Shown here: positions 6,250-12,948 of the stretch, in pieces | Layout of the letters: each line of letters starts with the position of its first letter | Position numbering within the stretch: position 1 is the first letter of the stretch | DNA from: Pseudomonadota bacterium | GTDB taxonomy: Bacteria > Myxococcota > Bradymonadia > UBA4248 | Assembly: GCA_017613855.1 (NCBI GenBank) | Contig: JAGACY010000153.1 | Location: 1 to 12,948, forward strand | Reading direction: 5' to 3' | Length of the DNA: 12,948 bases | The notes under the pieces: model-generated | What the model saw: only the letters and a program-made list of their open reading frames with translations | Databases searched by the model: none | Told to the model about the DNA's origin: nothing | Translations under genes and position numbers: made by a program

Positions 6250-9200
6250 ATGAAGAAATCACTGTTTATTTGTGCCTTTATGGCACTGACAATGGCTATG
6301 GGCGCTTGCTCTGACAATAAGAAAAACTCTGGTGACGAAGAGCCGTGCCAGGATGAAAGTTGCAAACAGGAAAAACCAGAAGTTTCGTTTGTGATAACAC
6401 GCGACATGAATTCGCAGGAAGGATGCTCGCTGGACGCCGATTGTATGGAGGGGGCATTCTGCTTTAACAATCAGTGCGTCGTCCAGTGCAACCAGGAACT
6501 GGGCCTGAATTGCGGCAGCGGCTATTACTGCCAGGCATCGCGCGGGCGCTGTGTCAGTCAGTCCTATTTGGAAGGCTTGCAGAGCGTGACAGATGAAATT
6601 GAGGCCGCCGGCGATTCCCTGAAGGAAGAAGAAAAGAACGCAAAATTGGCTGCTTTCGAGTTGAAGGCCAAGAGAGAGGGAATGACGGATGTCGTTTATA
6701 GCGTTCTGGGGCAGAAAAATGAAGATAACACCACTGTGGAGAAGGTCAGGATTCAGTCCACTGTACCATACACCAGTATTGTCACCGAGGACACCAAGAC
6801 GTTGAACATCACTGCGGCCGATTCGATTGGCAAGGTGCAGTATGCTGTTAAGGTAGAGGGCATGGGGCTTCCCGTTCTCAAGACTGCTAAATCGATAAAG
6901 AAAACGGATGGAACCTATCAATACGACTTTGACATTGACGTCAAAGCAATCAAGTTACACAAAAGAAATAAGTCACTTCTTCGCCAGAACAGCACGAGTG
7001 ATCTCGAACCGACAAATTACGAAATTATTTCGAGTGCCGGCTCTTACGCCGGAACGCTGATCAAACCAGTCGAAGCCAAAGGCTATTACACGGGAAATGT
7101 TAGACCCGATACCATCCTTTCGGGCAGTCCGCTTCCCATCCGCATGTATCTGGATGTTGAACCCACAAATCCGGAAAACTTTGATGCAATCACCAAAATA
7201 AAGATTTATCTGCCCTCTTCGGGTGCGGATATCTTTTCGCCCCTGGCTTCGGTCGATGCGAAAGGCAATGAAATCGGAGAAAGGTGGTCGGTTGTCGAAA
7301 TGGCGAAAGAATCAGACCCCAAGAAATGTCTTTCTCAGACAAAGTGCTATGTAGCGAAGTTTTCATCGAACGAATTTGCCATTCAAAACAGCAGACTCAT
7401 CACCCCGGGACATAAGCTCAACCGCGCTATGCGCATCGAGTTCTCTGATTACGAGCCAACGTCTCTGACTTTTTACGGTGTGCTCAAAGATGATATGACG
7501 GGGTTCTACCGCGAAAGCGCCATCGAAGACGGCGTGCTCAAACGCAGTTGGAACATCTCTGAAATGCAGGGAGAGTTTAACGTTACGATTGCAGGGTGGT
7601 TCGATGATGATATCGCCAAAAAAGCCAAGTCTCATACCCCCGAATCCCAAAAGATCCGCGATGTCAAAGACGCCCCCATTCAGATTTGCACGAACCAGAC
7701 TACCAAAAAACTGTTGAAATATGCGGATAACCGGCGGAAAGAATTGTATGGCGGCAGCTGCGAAGGCATCACGGAAGCAGATTTAAAAGCCCAATGCGAA
7801 GCGGATAAGTCCAAATTCGACAAGTGCAAAAAGGATTACGAAGACCTGAAGGATGATGAGCGTTGGTTCTGTGTACAGAATTCAGTTGAAGGCATCATCC
7901 ACGACAATACGCGCCTTTCGGCCGTGCTGGAAAGCGTGCTCGTCGCTGATACGGAGAGTGGTAATACAGACAAAACCGTCGAGATTTCTTGCGATAATGG
8001 CACAAAAGAGATTCATAATTTCAAGGATTTCATGGAAGTTTGTGGCATGAAAGAATGCCATATTTGTGACGAGCGCCCCGAACTTGTATGCGGTGCCGAT
8101 CTACTGGCTCGCAAATTCCTGGATAATGAACTCGAAACCATCGACGAAAAAGCTACCGTCATGAGCGAGTGGATTAGCATCATGCGTGAATCGTATCTTG
8201 CCCAGGAATATATTGCCTGGAACAATGATACCGAAATTCGCAAATCCTGGCTAAAGGGCGCTGTTTATGATGGGACGTTTGCGTCCAGCGTTATGAACAA
8301 GTTTAACAACGATCTTTTGGCTCGCTATAACAAAGAAGTACTTGGCGTACAGCACGACATCATGGGCAAACAGTTTATGCAGACTGCACTCGAAATGCTG
8401 GCCCAGACGGTGATGAGTGTTAAGGAAGCAGACAAGGTTACTAAAGTCAGTTCCTATCGCAATACGATTTTGAGTGAGCTTTCACAGACGTGGCAATCGG
8501 TAGCCGAAGGGCTTGGTCTGAGCGCTCGCCGACATGATGTATTGACCCAGGACGATTCTGCGCGCCTTGCCGCAGCTGGTGAATTGCGCATGACGCTGTT
8601 CGACCTGTATTTTGCCGGCCTCATCGAGTCCAAAATCAATCTCGGTGCTGACGCTGCATCACTCAATGCTGGCTATGGCAGCAATCTCGTGAGCACCATC
8701 AATAAGATCACTTCACTCGATCAGCCATTTGAGTCGCTTGTCTTTATGCGCGACGGCGAAATCTTTAGAGATACGCGTGTCGTCACAAATCTGACCGACA
8801 CGGCTTTAGGATCGCTCCAAAAAGCGGCCGAAAAGTCTGTTGCTAACGCCGAAAAGCGTCGGGGGGAAATCTTTGACCGCATGGATGCCGAAGCGCTCGA
8901 GGCAGCTAAGAATAAGGATAATTACCTGACTGCACTTGAAGACCTGCGGTCACAAATCGTGAATCTGTGTGGCTATCCCGCCGACTGTGACACGGTTGAG
9001 AAGCAAAAAAACTGCAAGATATTTACCGATGTCTATGCATGCGGTTTCAGTCTTCAATCGAAAGACAGCATCACCTATTCGGATGCAGCCGGCAATCAGA
9101 TTGATATTGAAAATACGCTGGATACCAAGACCGACCTCAATGATGATAACAATACTCCAGGCAAACGTAAATCTGGCATCAAAATGGCTCTGGATTACAG

Positions 9201-11373
9201 CAAATGCTTCAAAGTAAAAGAGAAGACGGATGGCACAGGTACAGAAACGACCGTTGCAATAGAGGATCCAATTTGTGCAGGCGGTCTAAAAATGACTAAC
9301 AACCAGTTTGAGGTAACCCAGGTTGGCAGTAACCAAAGTAAGGCTGCGCTTGCCATTCTCGATTACCGTGCAGCTGTACTTGATTACGAGACGGCTGTGA
9401 CTGAATACGAGATCCATGCCCAAAAAGTGGCAAACAACTTTGAAACGCTCGATGCCTATGCCCAAAACATTGCAAACTGGAATGAAGAGAGAAAGACGCA
9501 TGTCGAAAATATTCATAATAAATTGAAGGACATTGCACAATATCAAAATAATATCATGGCGTTGAATGATGAAATTTCGAAATTGGAATTGAAAGAAATG
9601 GAGGAAGAATACACTCTGACGTCAGGCGCCTATAGTAATTGGGCCACCGTCGCATCCATCAATATGGTAGCACAGAATGCCGCTGCTGCGGTCATTCATG
9701 CCTCCAACCTGAAAGGTATTCAGGTAAATACAGCGATTGACAATGCCGATAGCGATCTCCAACGGGATATGCTCAAAGCCATTATGTATAACACCACACC
9801 AAGAAATGATCATTCAATTGGTGTCATGTTGGATCCTTCTGGTAATATAGACGCAGCTGCAGCAAAGGCTGCTGCCAAAAAAGCATATACCGATGCTGCT
9901 AAAAGCGATGGTGCCAAAGCGGAACTCCAAAAACAGAAGGTTCAGCTTGAGACTGCTGCTGAAGCGGCCGATTTTGCTGCCCAGATGGCTGAGATCAATT
10001 TTGAGTTCGGCATTGACCAAATGGATCGTCAGCTCGAGAAGGATATTGCCGAAAAACAATATAACTTGGCTGTTGCTATCTCGAACCTCGGCCTGGATGA
10101 TGAAGGAAAAATTGTTGAGAAGGGTGGGCATGACGAATCATATTATCAAGATCTCATCAATAAGCTTGAAAGCGATGTCGAATGGCTCAAAGAAGATTAT
10201 GCGCGTAAAGATGCCTACGAACGCGACAAACAGAACTTCGAGTTCATGCGCAACGAGTTCCGCAATACGGCGCTTGACCTGTTTAAGCTTCTGCAAGATG
10301 TCAAGGTCAAGGAAATGGCCGTTTACCGTGCCAAGATCAATTATCTGACCATTGCTCTGGAAGCCGAGCTTCTGGCCGACCAGTTCAACAACAAGATGCA
10401 GCGATATCAGGAAATCAGCAATATCGAGTTTTCTGCGAGCAAGTACTTCCAGCATGCAAGCGATCTCGAGCTGGCCGAAACTTATATTGAATCGGCCCGC
10501 AATGATCTTTCGGATTACCTGACGGCTGTCGAGTATTTGACCGTCCGGCCCTATGTCGATTTGCGTCGATCAATTTATACGGCACGCGGGACGAATGATC
10601 TTGTTCTGCTTAAGGAGCAGATCGATGACCTGACGCTGCGCTGCGGATCCGGCAACGAATCTGATAACACCGTGACGATCTCTATGCGCAATCGCATGGG
10701 TATTGCCGATGACGTAGTAGATGGCCTGACGCCCGCCGATCGCTTCCACTCGATTCTGGCTGCCGGCAACCTGCCCATCAGCGCCCAGACGCGCTACTCT
10801 GTCGATGGTAAGATCGGAGATATGCTCAAAAAAGGTGAGTATTACAGCGGTTCGTTCAGCCTGAACAAGAGCTTTGCAAACATCGCGGGATCGTGTAACG
10901 CCAAAATCAGCGATATCCGCATTCGTTTCGTCTCGAAGTCTGGTCAGCCAATACGTCCAAAAGGCGATGCCGCTCCTGCCGTTACGTTGTTCTATGGCGG
11001 CCAGAGCCAGTTGCTTTCGTGCCATTCCAACATCGAAGCCATCACCAAATCGATTGGTAACCGCACGACTTTCGGCAAATACTCGACATTCAATACCGAT
11101 CCATTTGGTGACAGCGTCAACGTGAGCTTGTTCAATGTCCCAGAGGGCGAGGATTACCAGTTGGAGTCAATGCCCGATTTTTCGAATGTAACCAATTACA
11201 AGGGGCTCAACGGTTATCCGCTCATGGCAACCTATACCATCGTGTTCGACCCGAATTATGGTGAGAACAAGGATATCGAATGGGATAACGTGGCCGACAT
11301 TGAGGTTCAGTTCTCGTACACAACCGGGACTCTGAGCCAGAACTCCGATAAGTGTCAGTACGATATTTTGTAG
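6250..11373 (+). CDS. Giant helical lipoprotein, possibly related to Tc toxin A subunits
   Basis: 1707 residues. ATG 6250 is preceded by GGAGG (6242-6246) and begins a lipoprotein signal, MKKSLFICAFMALTMAMGAC (Cys20); an in-frame ATG at 6217 lacks an RBS. Cys20 is followed by Ser-Asp. Residues 59-101 hold eight Cys in a C-x-L-D-A-D-C type module like the repeats of the gene at 11643. About 140-480 looks beta-rich. 490-980 is mainly helical with scattered Cys, including C-x4-C-x2-C-x7-C at 598-614. About 1040-1420 is long coiled coil, with an Ala-rich stretch near 1201-1250. The last 200 residues are beta-rich with VTLFYGG (1578-1584) and end near DIEVQFSYTT (1683-1692). The FMRNEFRNTAL motif (1332-1342), the helix before the beta domain and the terminal strand recall the coiled-coil and TcB-binding part of TcA proteins. 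The rest does not match TcA, and no TcB or TcC is in the window. Function is unknown: a surface-anchored giant protein, perhaps an adhesin or toxin-like device. Confidence 0.85.
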   Translation: MKKSLFICAFMALTMAMGACSDNKKNSGDEEPCQDESCKQEKPEVSFVITRDMNSQEGCSLDADCMEGAFCFNNQCVVQCNQELGLNCGSGYYCQASRGRCVSQSYLEGLQSVTDEIEAAGDSLKEEEKNAKLAAFELKAKREGMTDVVYSVLGQKNEDNTTVEKVRIQSTVPYTSIVTEDTKTLNITAADSIGKVQYAVKVEGMGLPVLKTAKSIKKTDGTYQYDFDIDVKAIKLHKRNKSLLRQNSTSDLEPTNYEIISSAGSYAGTLIKPVEAKGYYTGNVRPDTILSGSPLPIRMYLDVEPTNPENFDAITKIKIYLPSSGADIFSPLASVDAKGNEIGERWSVVEMAKESDPKKCLSQTKCYVAKFSSNEFAIQNSRLITPGHKLNRAMRIEFSDYEPTSLTFYGVLKDDMTGFYRESAIEDGVLKRSWNISEMQGEFNVTIAGWFDDDIAKKAKSHTPESQKIRDVKDAPIQICTNQTTKKLLKYADNRRKELYGGSCEGITEADLKAQCEADKSKFDKCKKDYEDLKDDERWFCVQNSVEGIIHDNTRLSAVLESVLVADTESGNTDKTVEISCDNGTKEIHNFKDFMEVCGMKECHICDERPELVCGADLLARKFLDNELETIDEKATVMSEWISIMRESYLAQEYIAWNNDTEIRKSWLKGAVYDGTFASSVMNKFNNDLLARYNKEVLGVQHDIMGKQFMQTALEMLAQTVMSVKEADKVTKVSSYRNTILSELSQTWQSVAEGLGLSARRHDVLTQDDSARLAAAGELRMTLFDLYFAGLIESKINLGADAASLNAGYGSNLVSTINKITSLDQPFESLVFMRDGEIFRDTRVVTNLTDTALGSLQKAAEKSVANAEKRRGEIFDRMDAEALEAAKNKDNYLTALEDLRSQIVNLCGYPADCDTVEKQKNCKIFTDVYACGFSLQSKDSITYSDAAGNQIDIENTLDTKTDLNDDNNTPGKRKSGIKMALDYSKCFKVKEKTDGTGTETTVAIEDPICAGGLKMTNNQFEVTQVGSNQSKAALAILDYRAAVLDYETAVTEYEIHAQKVANNFETLDAYAQNIANWNEERKTHVENIHNKLKDIAQYQNNIMALNDEISKLELKEMEEEYTLTSGAYSNWATVASINMVAQNAAAAVIHASNLKGIQVNTAIDNADSDLQRDMLKAIMYNTTPRNDHSIGVMLDPSGNIDAAAAKAAAKKAYTDAAKSDGAKAELQKQKVQLETAAEAADFAAQMAEINFEFGIDQMDRQLEKDIAEKQYNLAVAISNLGLDDEGKIVEKGGHDESYYQDLINKLESDVEWLKEDYARKDAYERDKQNFEFMRNEFRNTALDLFKLLQDVKVKEMAVYRAKINYLTIALEAELLADQFNNKMQRYQEISNIEFSASKYFQHASDLELAETYIESARNDLSDYLTAVEYLTVRPYVDLRRSIYTARGTNDLVLLKEQIDDLTLRCGSGNESDNTVTISMRNRMGIADDVVDGLTPADRFHSILAAGNLPISAQTRYSVDGKIGDMLKKGEYYSGSFSLNKSFANIAGSCNAKISDIRIRFVSKSGQPIRPKGDAAPAVTLFYGGQSQLLSCHSNIEAITKSIGNRTTFGKYSTFNTDPFGDSVNVSLFNVPEGEDYQLESMPDFSNVTNYKGLNGYPLMATYTIVFDPNYGENKDIEWDNVADIEVQFSYTTGTLSQNSDKCQYDIL

Positions 11374-11385
11374 TTTCTGGGGGTT

Positions 11386-11419
11386 AAACGGCTATCGGCC
11401 TATGGCCGATACGCCGTTT
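11386..11419 (+). repeat. Bulged TAT/ATA hairpin, copy 3
   Basis: AAACGGC (11386-11392) pairs with GCCGTTT (11413-11419). TATCGGCC (11393-11400) pairs with GGCCGATA (11404-11411) around TAT. C11412 is the single unpaired base. It begins 12 bases after the stop of the giant gene and may form the 3' end of its mRNA, though no T-run follows. Confidence 0.75.
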
Positions 11420-11427
11420 GATTTGCC

Positions 11428-11483
11428 GGGCTATTTTCGCAGGCAGAGCAGGAAATTCCAGCCCTGCTTGCGAAAATACGCCC
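11428..11483 (+). repeat. Bulged TAT/ATA hairpin, copy 4
   Basis: GGGC (11428-11431) pairs with GCCC (11480-11483), C11479 is unpaired, and TATTTTCGCA (11432-11441) pairs with TGCGAAAATA (11469-11478). After a 5-base bulge (11442-11446), AGCAGG (11447-11452) pairs with CCTGCT (11463-11468). Same architecture as copy 3 with a different sequence. Confidence 0.75.
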
Positions 11484-11494
11484 GTCATGCATGG

Positions 11495-11530
11495 TGTTTT
11501 GCGTATGGGGCGCAGACCCATAGCAAAACA
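11495..11530 (-). repeat. Bulged TAT/ATA hairpin, copy 5, inverted orientation
   Basis: TGTTTTGC (11495-11502) pairs with GCAAAACA (11523-11530). G11503 is unpaired, and TATGGG (11504-11509) pairs with CCCATA (11517-11522) around GCGCAGA. On the minus strand this reads TGC-TAT…ATA-C-GCA, the same pattern as copies 1, 3 and 4. Confidence 0.75.
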
Positions 11531-11534
11531 GGCA

Positions 11535-11564
11535 GTGCGTATGGCGGCGCAGTCGCCATAGCAC
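11535..11564 (-). repeat. Bulged TAT/ATA hairpin, copy 6, inverted orientation
   Basis: GTGC (11535-11538) pairs with GCAC (11561-11564). G11539 is unpaired, and TATGGCG (11540-11546) pairs with CGCCATA (11554-11560) around GCGCAGT, a loop nearly the same as that of copy 5. The orientation matches copy 5. Confidence 0.75.
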
Positions 11565-11642
11565 GCCCCCCATCCGCAAAGATAAGTTCACTGGTTTAAT
11601 AGATGTTCTCCGTTTTGGAGTCATGAACACAGAGGTGTCATT

Positions 11643-12948
11643 ATGAAATCAACTCGATTTGCTCTCATTTTCGCCATGACAGCCATTTCAACATTTGCCA
11701 TCTACGGATGCGAAGACAGCGGAAGTCACGAAACCACGCCATGCGATAACATGTGCACCGAAGAAGAAATATGCAACCCGGAGACGAATCTGTGTGAGCC
11801 CAAGTCGGCGGAACCCACCCCCGAATGCACAAAGGATGCCGACTGCAAGGGGGGCAAAGTCTGTAAATCGGGCAAATGTGAAGCAGACGACAAGCCTGAG
11901 TGCGAATCCAATGCGGAGTGCCCTGACGGCAAGGTATGCAAATCGGGCAAATGCGAAGCAGACGACAAACCCGAATGCGAATCCAACGAAGACTGCTTTG
12001 ATGGGAAAATATGTCAGAAAGGCCAATGCGATTACGAATGCTACAAAGATACCGATTGCGACGATTACAAGATTTGCAGCGATCATCAATGCACGTATGA
12101 ATGCCAGTTCGATTATGACTGTACCGATGGAAAAATCTGTGATGAAGGCCGGTGTGCGTTGGAATGTACAGATGATTTCGACTGCACCGACGGCAAAGTC
12201 TGTACGGATGGGGTTTGTAAGTTTGAATGCGTCGAAGACTACGACTGCGATGACGACATGGTATGCCGTGACAATGTCTGTAAGGTCGAGTGTATTGAAG
12301 AAACCGAAGACGTCGACTGTCCCGACGGCATGATTTGTAAGGATTATCACTGCGTGAATGAATGCACAAGTGATGATGACTGCGAAAATCCGCTCAAATG
12401 CAAAGAGAATCGGTGTACGCCCGAGTGTACACAGCACGAGGACTGCCCCGATGACATGAACTGTGTTCAGCAGCAGTGCCGTACCGGCTGTGAAGTGAAT
12501 GAGGACTGCCGCGAAGGGGCCTGCCTGGATGGCGCCTGTGTACCATGTCGTAAAAATGCAGATTGCGGCGAGGGCAGATATTGCCAGTACAATAACTGTA
12601 TTGACTGCGCCGAGGATGAACATTGCGAGGGCATCCAGGTGTGCAAGAATAACAAATGCGTTCCCCCGTGTTCGGATAACTCAGATTGCAGTGGCGACAC
12701 CCCAGTATGCAGCGAGAAAGGCTGCGTGCAGTGCCTTGATTCCAAAGATTGTTCAGGTAATGAACTCTGCATGGATAACGTCTGTAAATTGGAGTGTACA
12801 GAAGATTACGACTGCTCTGGCGAGCAGAAATGCAATCTTGCCGATAATCACTGTTACGAATGTCTCGAGAATGCCGACTGTCTGGGGGGGAAGCGCTGCA
12901 TTGCAAACAAATGCGAAGCGGCTTTGGCCAATGACTGGGATGCCGACG
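11643..12948 (+). CDS. Cys-rich repeat lipoprotein, 3' end beyond window
   Basis: 435 codons are visible, open at the right edge. ATG 11643 is 5 bases after AGAGGTG (11631-11637). MKSTRFALIFAMTAISTFAI then Y-G-C gives a lipoprotein signal with Cys23, followed by Glu-Asp. From Cys34 to Cys424 the protein is about 18 tandem units of 18-25 residues with the pattern C-x4-D-C-x-D-G-K-x-C-x4-C, for example ECTDDFDCTDGKVCTDGVC. Unit 1 is degenerate, and units from about 13 on lose the leading Glu. The spacing resembles Dickkopf N-terminal-like Cys-rich modules found in many secreted myxobacterial proteins; this relation is recalled and unverified. Each unit probably forms disulfides, so oxidative folding outside the cytoplasm is expected. 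The many Asp residues might bind calcium. It shares its module with the giant lipoprotein upstream and is separated from it by the hairpin cluster. Likely a surface stalk or adhesin. The last residues (LANDWDAD) leave the repeat pattern, so another domain may follow. Confidence 0.88.
   Translation, partial: MKSTRFALIFAMTAISTFAIYGCEDSGSHETTPCDNMCTEEEICNPETNLCEPKSAEPTPECTKDADCKGGKVCKSGKCEADDKPECESNAECPDGKVCKSGKCEADDKPECESNEDCFDGKICQKGQCDYECYKDTDCDDYKICSDHQCTYECQFDYDCTDGKICDEGRCALECTDDFDCTDGKVCTDGVCKFECVEDYDCDDDMVCRDNVCKVECIEETEDVDCPDGMICKDYHCVNECTSDDDCENPLKCKENRCTPECTQHEDCPDDMNCVQQQCRTGCEVNEDCREGACLDGACVPCRKNADCGEGRYCQYNNCIDCAEDEHCEGIQVCKNNKCVPPCSDNSDCSGDTPVCSEKGCVQCLDSKDCSGNELCMDNVCKLECTEDYDCSGEQKCNLADNHCYECLENADCLGGKRCIANKCEAALANDWDAD
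11742..12914 (+). repeat. Tandem Cys-rich coding repeats
   Basis: About 18 units encoding C-x-x-D-x-D-C-type modules. Most have diverged in DNA sequence while the Cys positions are kept. Unit length varies from about 54 to 75 bases because linkers such as EADDKP come and go and one unit carries an extra ETEDV. Confidence 0.85.
11862..11987 (+). repeat. 75-bp near-identical tandem duplication
   Basis: 11862-11912 and 11937-11987 are alike with a 75-base period. By eye they differ at six positions, all silent third-codon changes. The shared protein is CKSGKCEADDKPECESN. It is the most recent visible duplication in the repeat array. Confidence 0.8.

Noticed and set aside
11623..11646. Seven-codon ORF (MNTEVSL) overlapping the start of the Cys-rich gene in an ATGA arrangement
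   Set aside because: Its GGAG is only two bases from the ATG, and such short overlaps occur by chance; no sign that it is translated.
11688..12623. Long minus-strand ORF opposite the Cys-rich repeat gene, with hydrophobic sequence
   Set aside because: It is the complement of the repetitive Cys/Asp-rich coding sequence. The + strand has a signal peptide, an RBS and regular Cys spacing, so the minus ORF is a shadow.
1..12948. A gliding-motility or Tc-toxin operon as the overall identity of the locus
   Set aside because: Only the AgmX/PglI tail is shared with gliding proteins and no other Glt/Agl gene is present; no TcB or TcC gene is visible, so neither label is supported for the whole window.

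Overview
The window looks like chromosomal DNA of a Gram-negative bacterium of the myxobacterial type (Myxococcota, Bradymonadia or a relative). Four lipoprotein signal peptides are visible, four consecutive genes end in the AgmX/PglI (TonB-like) C-terminal domain that is frequent in myxobacteria, and the last gene encodes Cys-rich DxDC repeats common in secreted proteins of that group. The base composition is lower in GC than in classical Myxococcus. The lineage is an inference from protein families. All genes are on the + strand and all products appear to be envelope proteins. I see no tRNA, rRNA, CRISPR array or complete transposon.

Layout: 1-246 is the 3' end of an AgmX/PglI-domain gene. 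385-2814 is a YfbK-type von Willebrand A lipoprotein with a Gly-rich linker, an 11-residue-repeat charged helix and an added AgmX/PglI domain. 2815-3244 is non-coding with a three-hairpin array, followed by a strong but out-of-frame start that opens a 23-codon ORF. 3245-4828 is a single-pass inner-membrane protein with an FHA-like N-terminus, the same Gly-rich linker and a closely similar AgmX/PglI domain. 4829-5021 holds two terminator-like hairpins and REP-like elements. 5022-5624 is a small AgmX/PglI lipoprotein. 5625-6249 is a long non-coding gap with a promoter candidate.

6250-11373 encodes a 1707-residue lipoprotein. It starts with one Cys-rich module, continues with long helical and coiled-coil regions, and ends in a beta-rich domain. 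Its C-terminal third recalls the coiled-coil and TcB-binding region of Tc toxin A subunits; this comparison is from memory and unproven. 11374-11642 is a cluster of four bulged hairpins belonging to the same family as those at 4878-4937. 11643 to the window end is a lipoprotein made of about 18 Cys-rich repeats, open at the right edge.

Working picture (inference): the first four genes supply variants of one periplasmic C-terminal module on different carriers (outer-membrane-type lipoproteins and an inner-membrane anchor), suggesting an envelope-spanning assembly. The last two genes share the Cys-rich module and encode surface lipoproteins of unknown role. The most distinctive observations are the VWA-AgmX fusion, the possible TcA-like lipoprotein, the bulged-hairpin repeat family with a conserved TAT/ATA plus unpaired C, and the misframed start at 3133.
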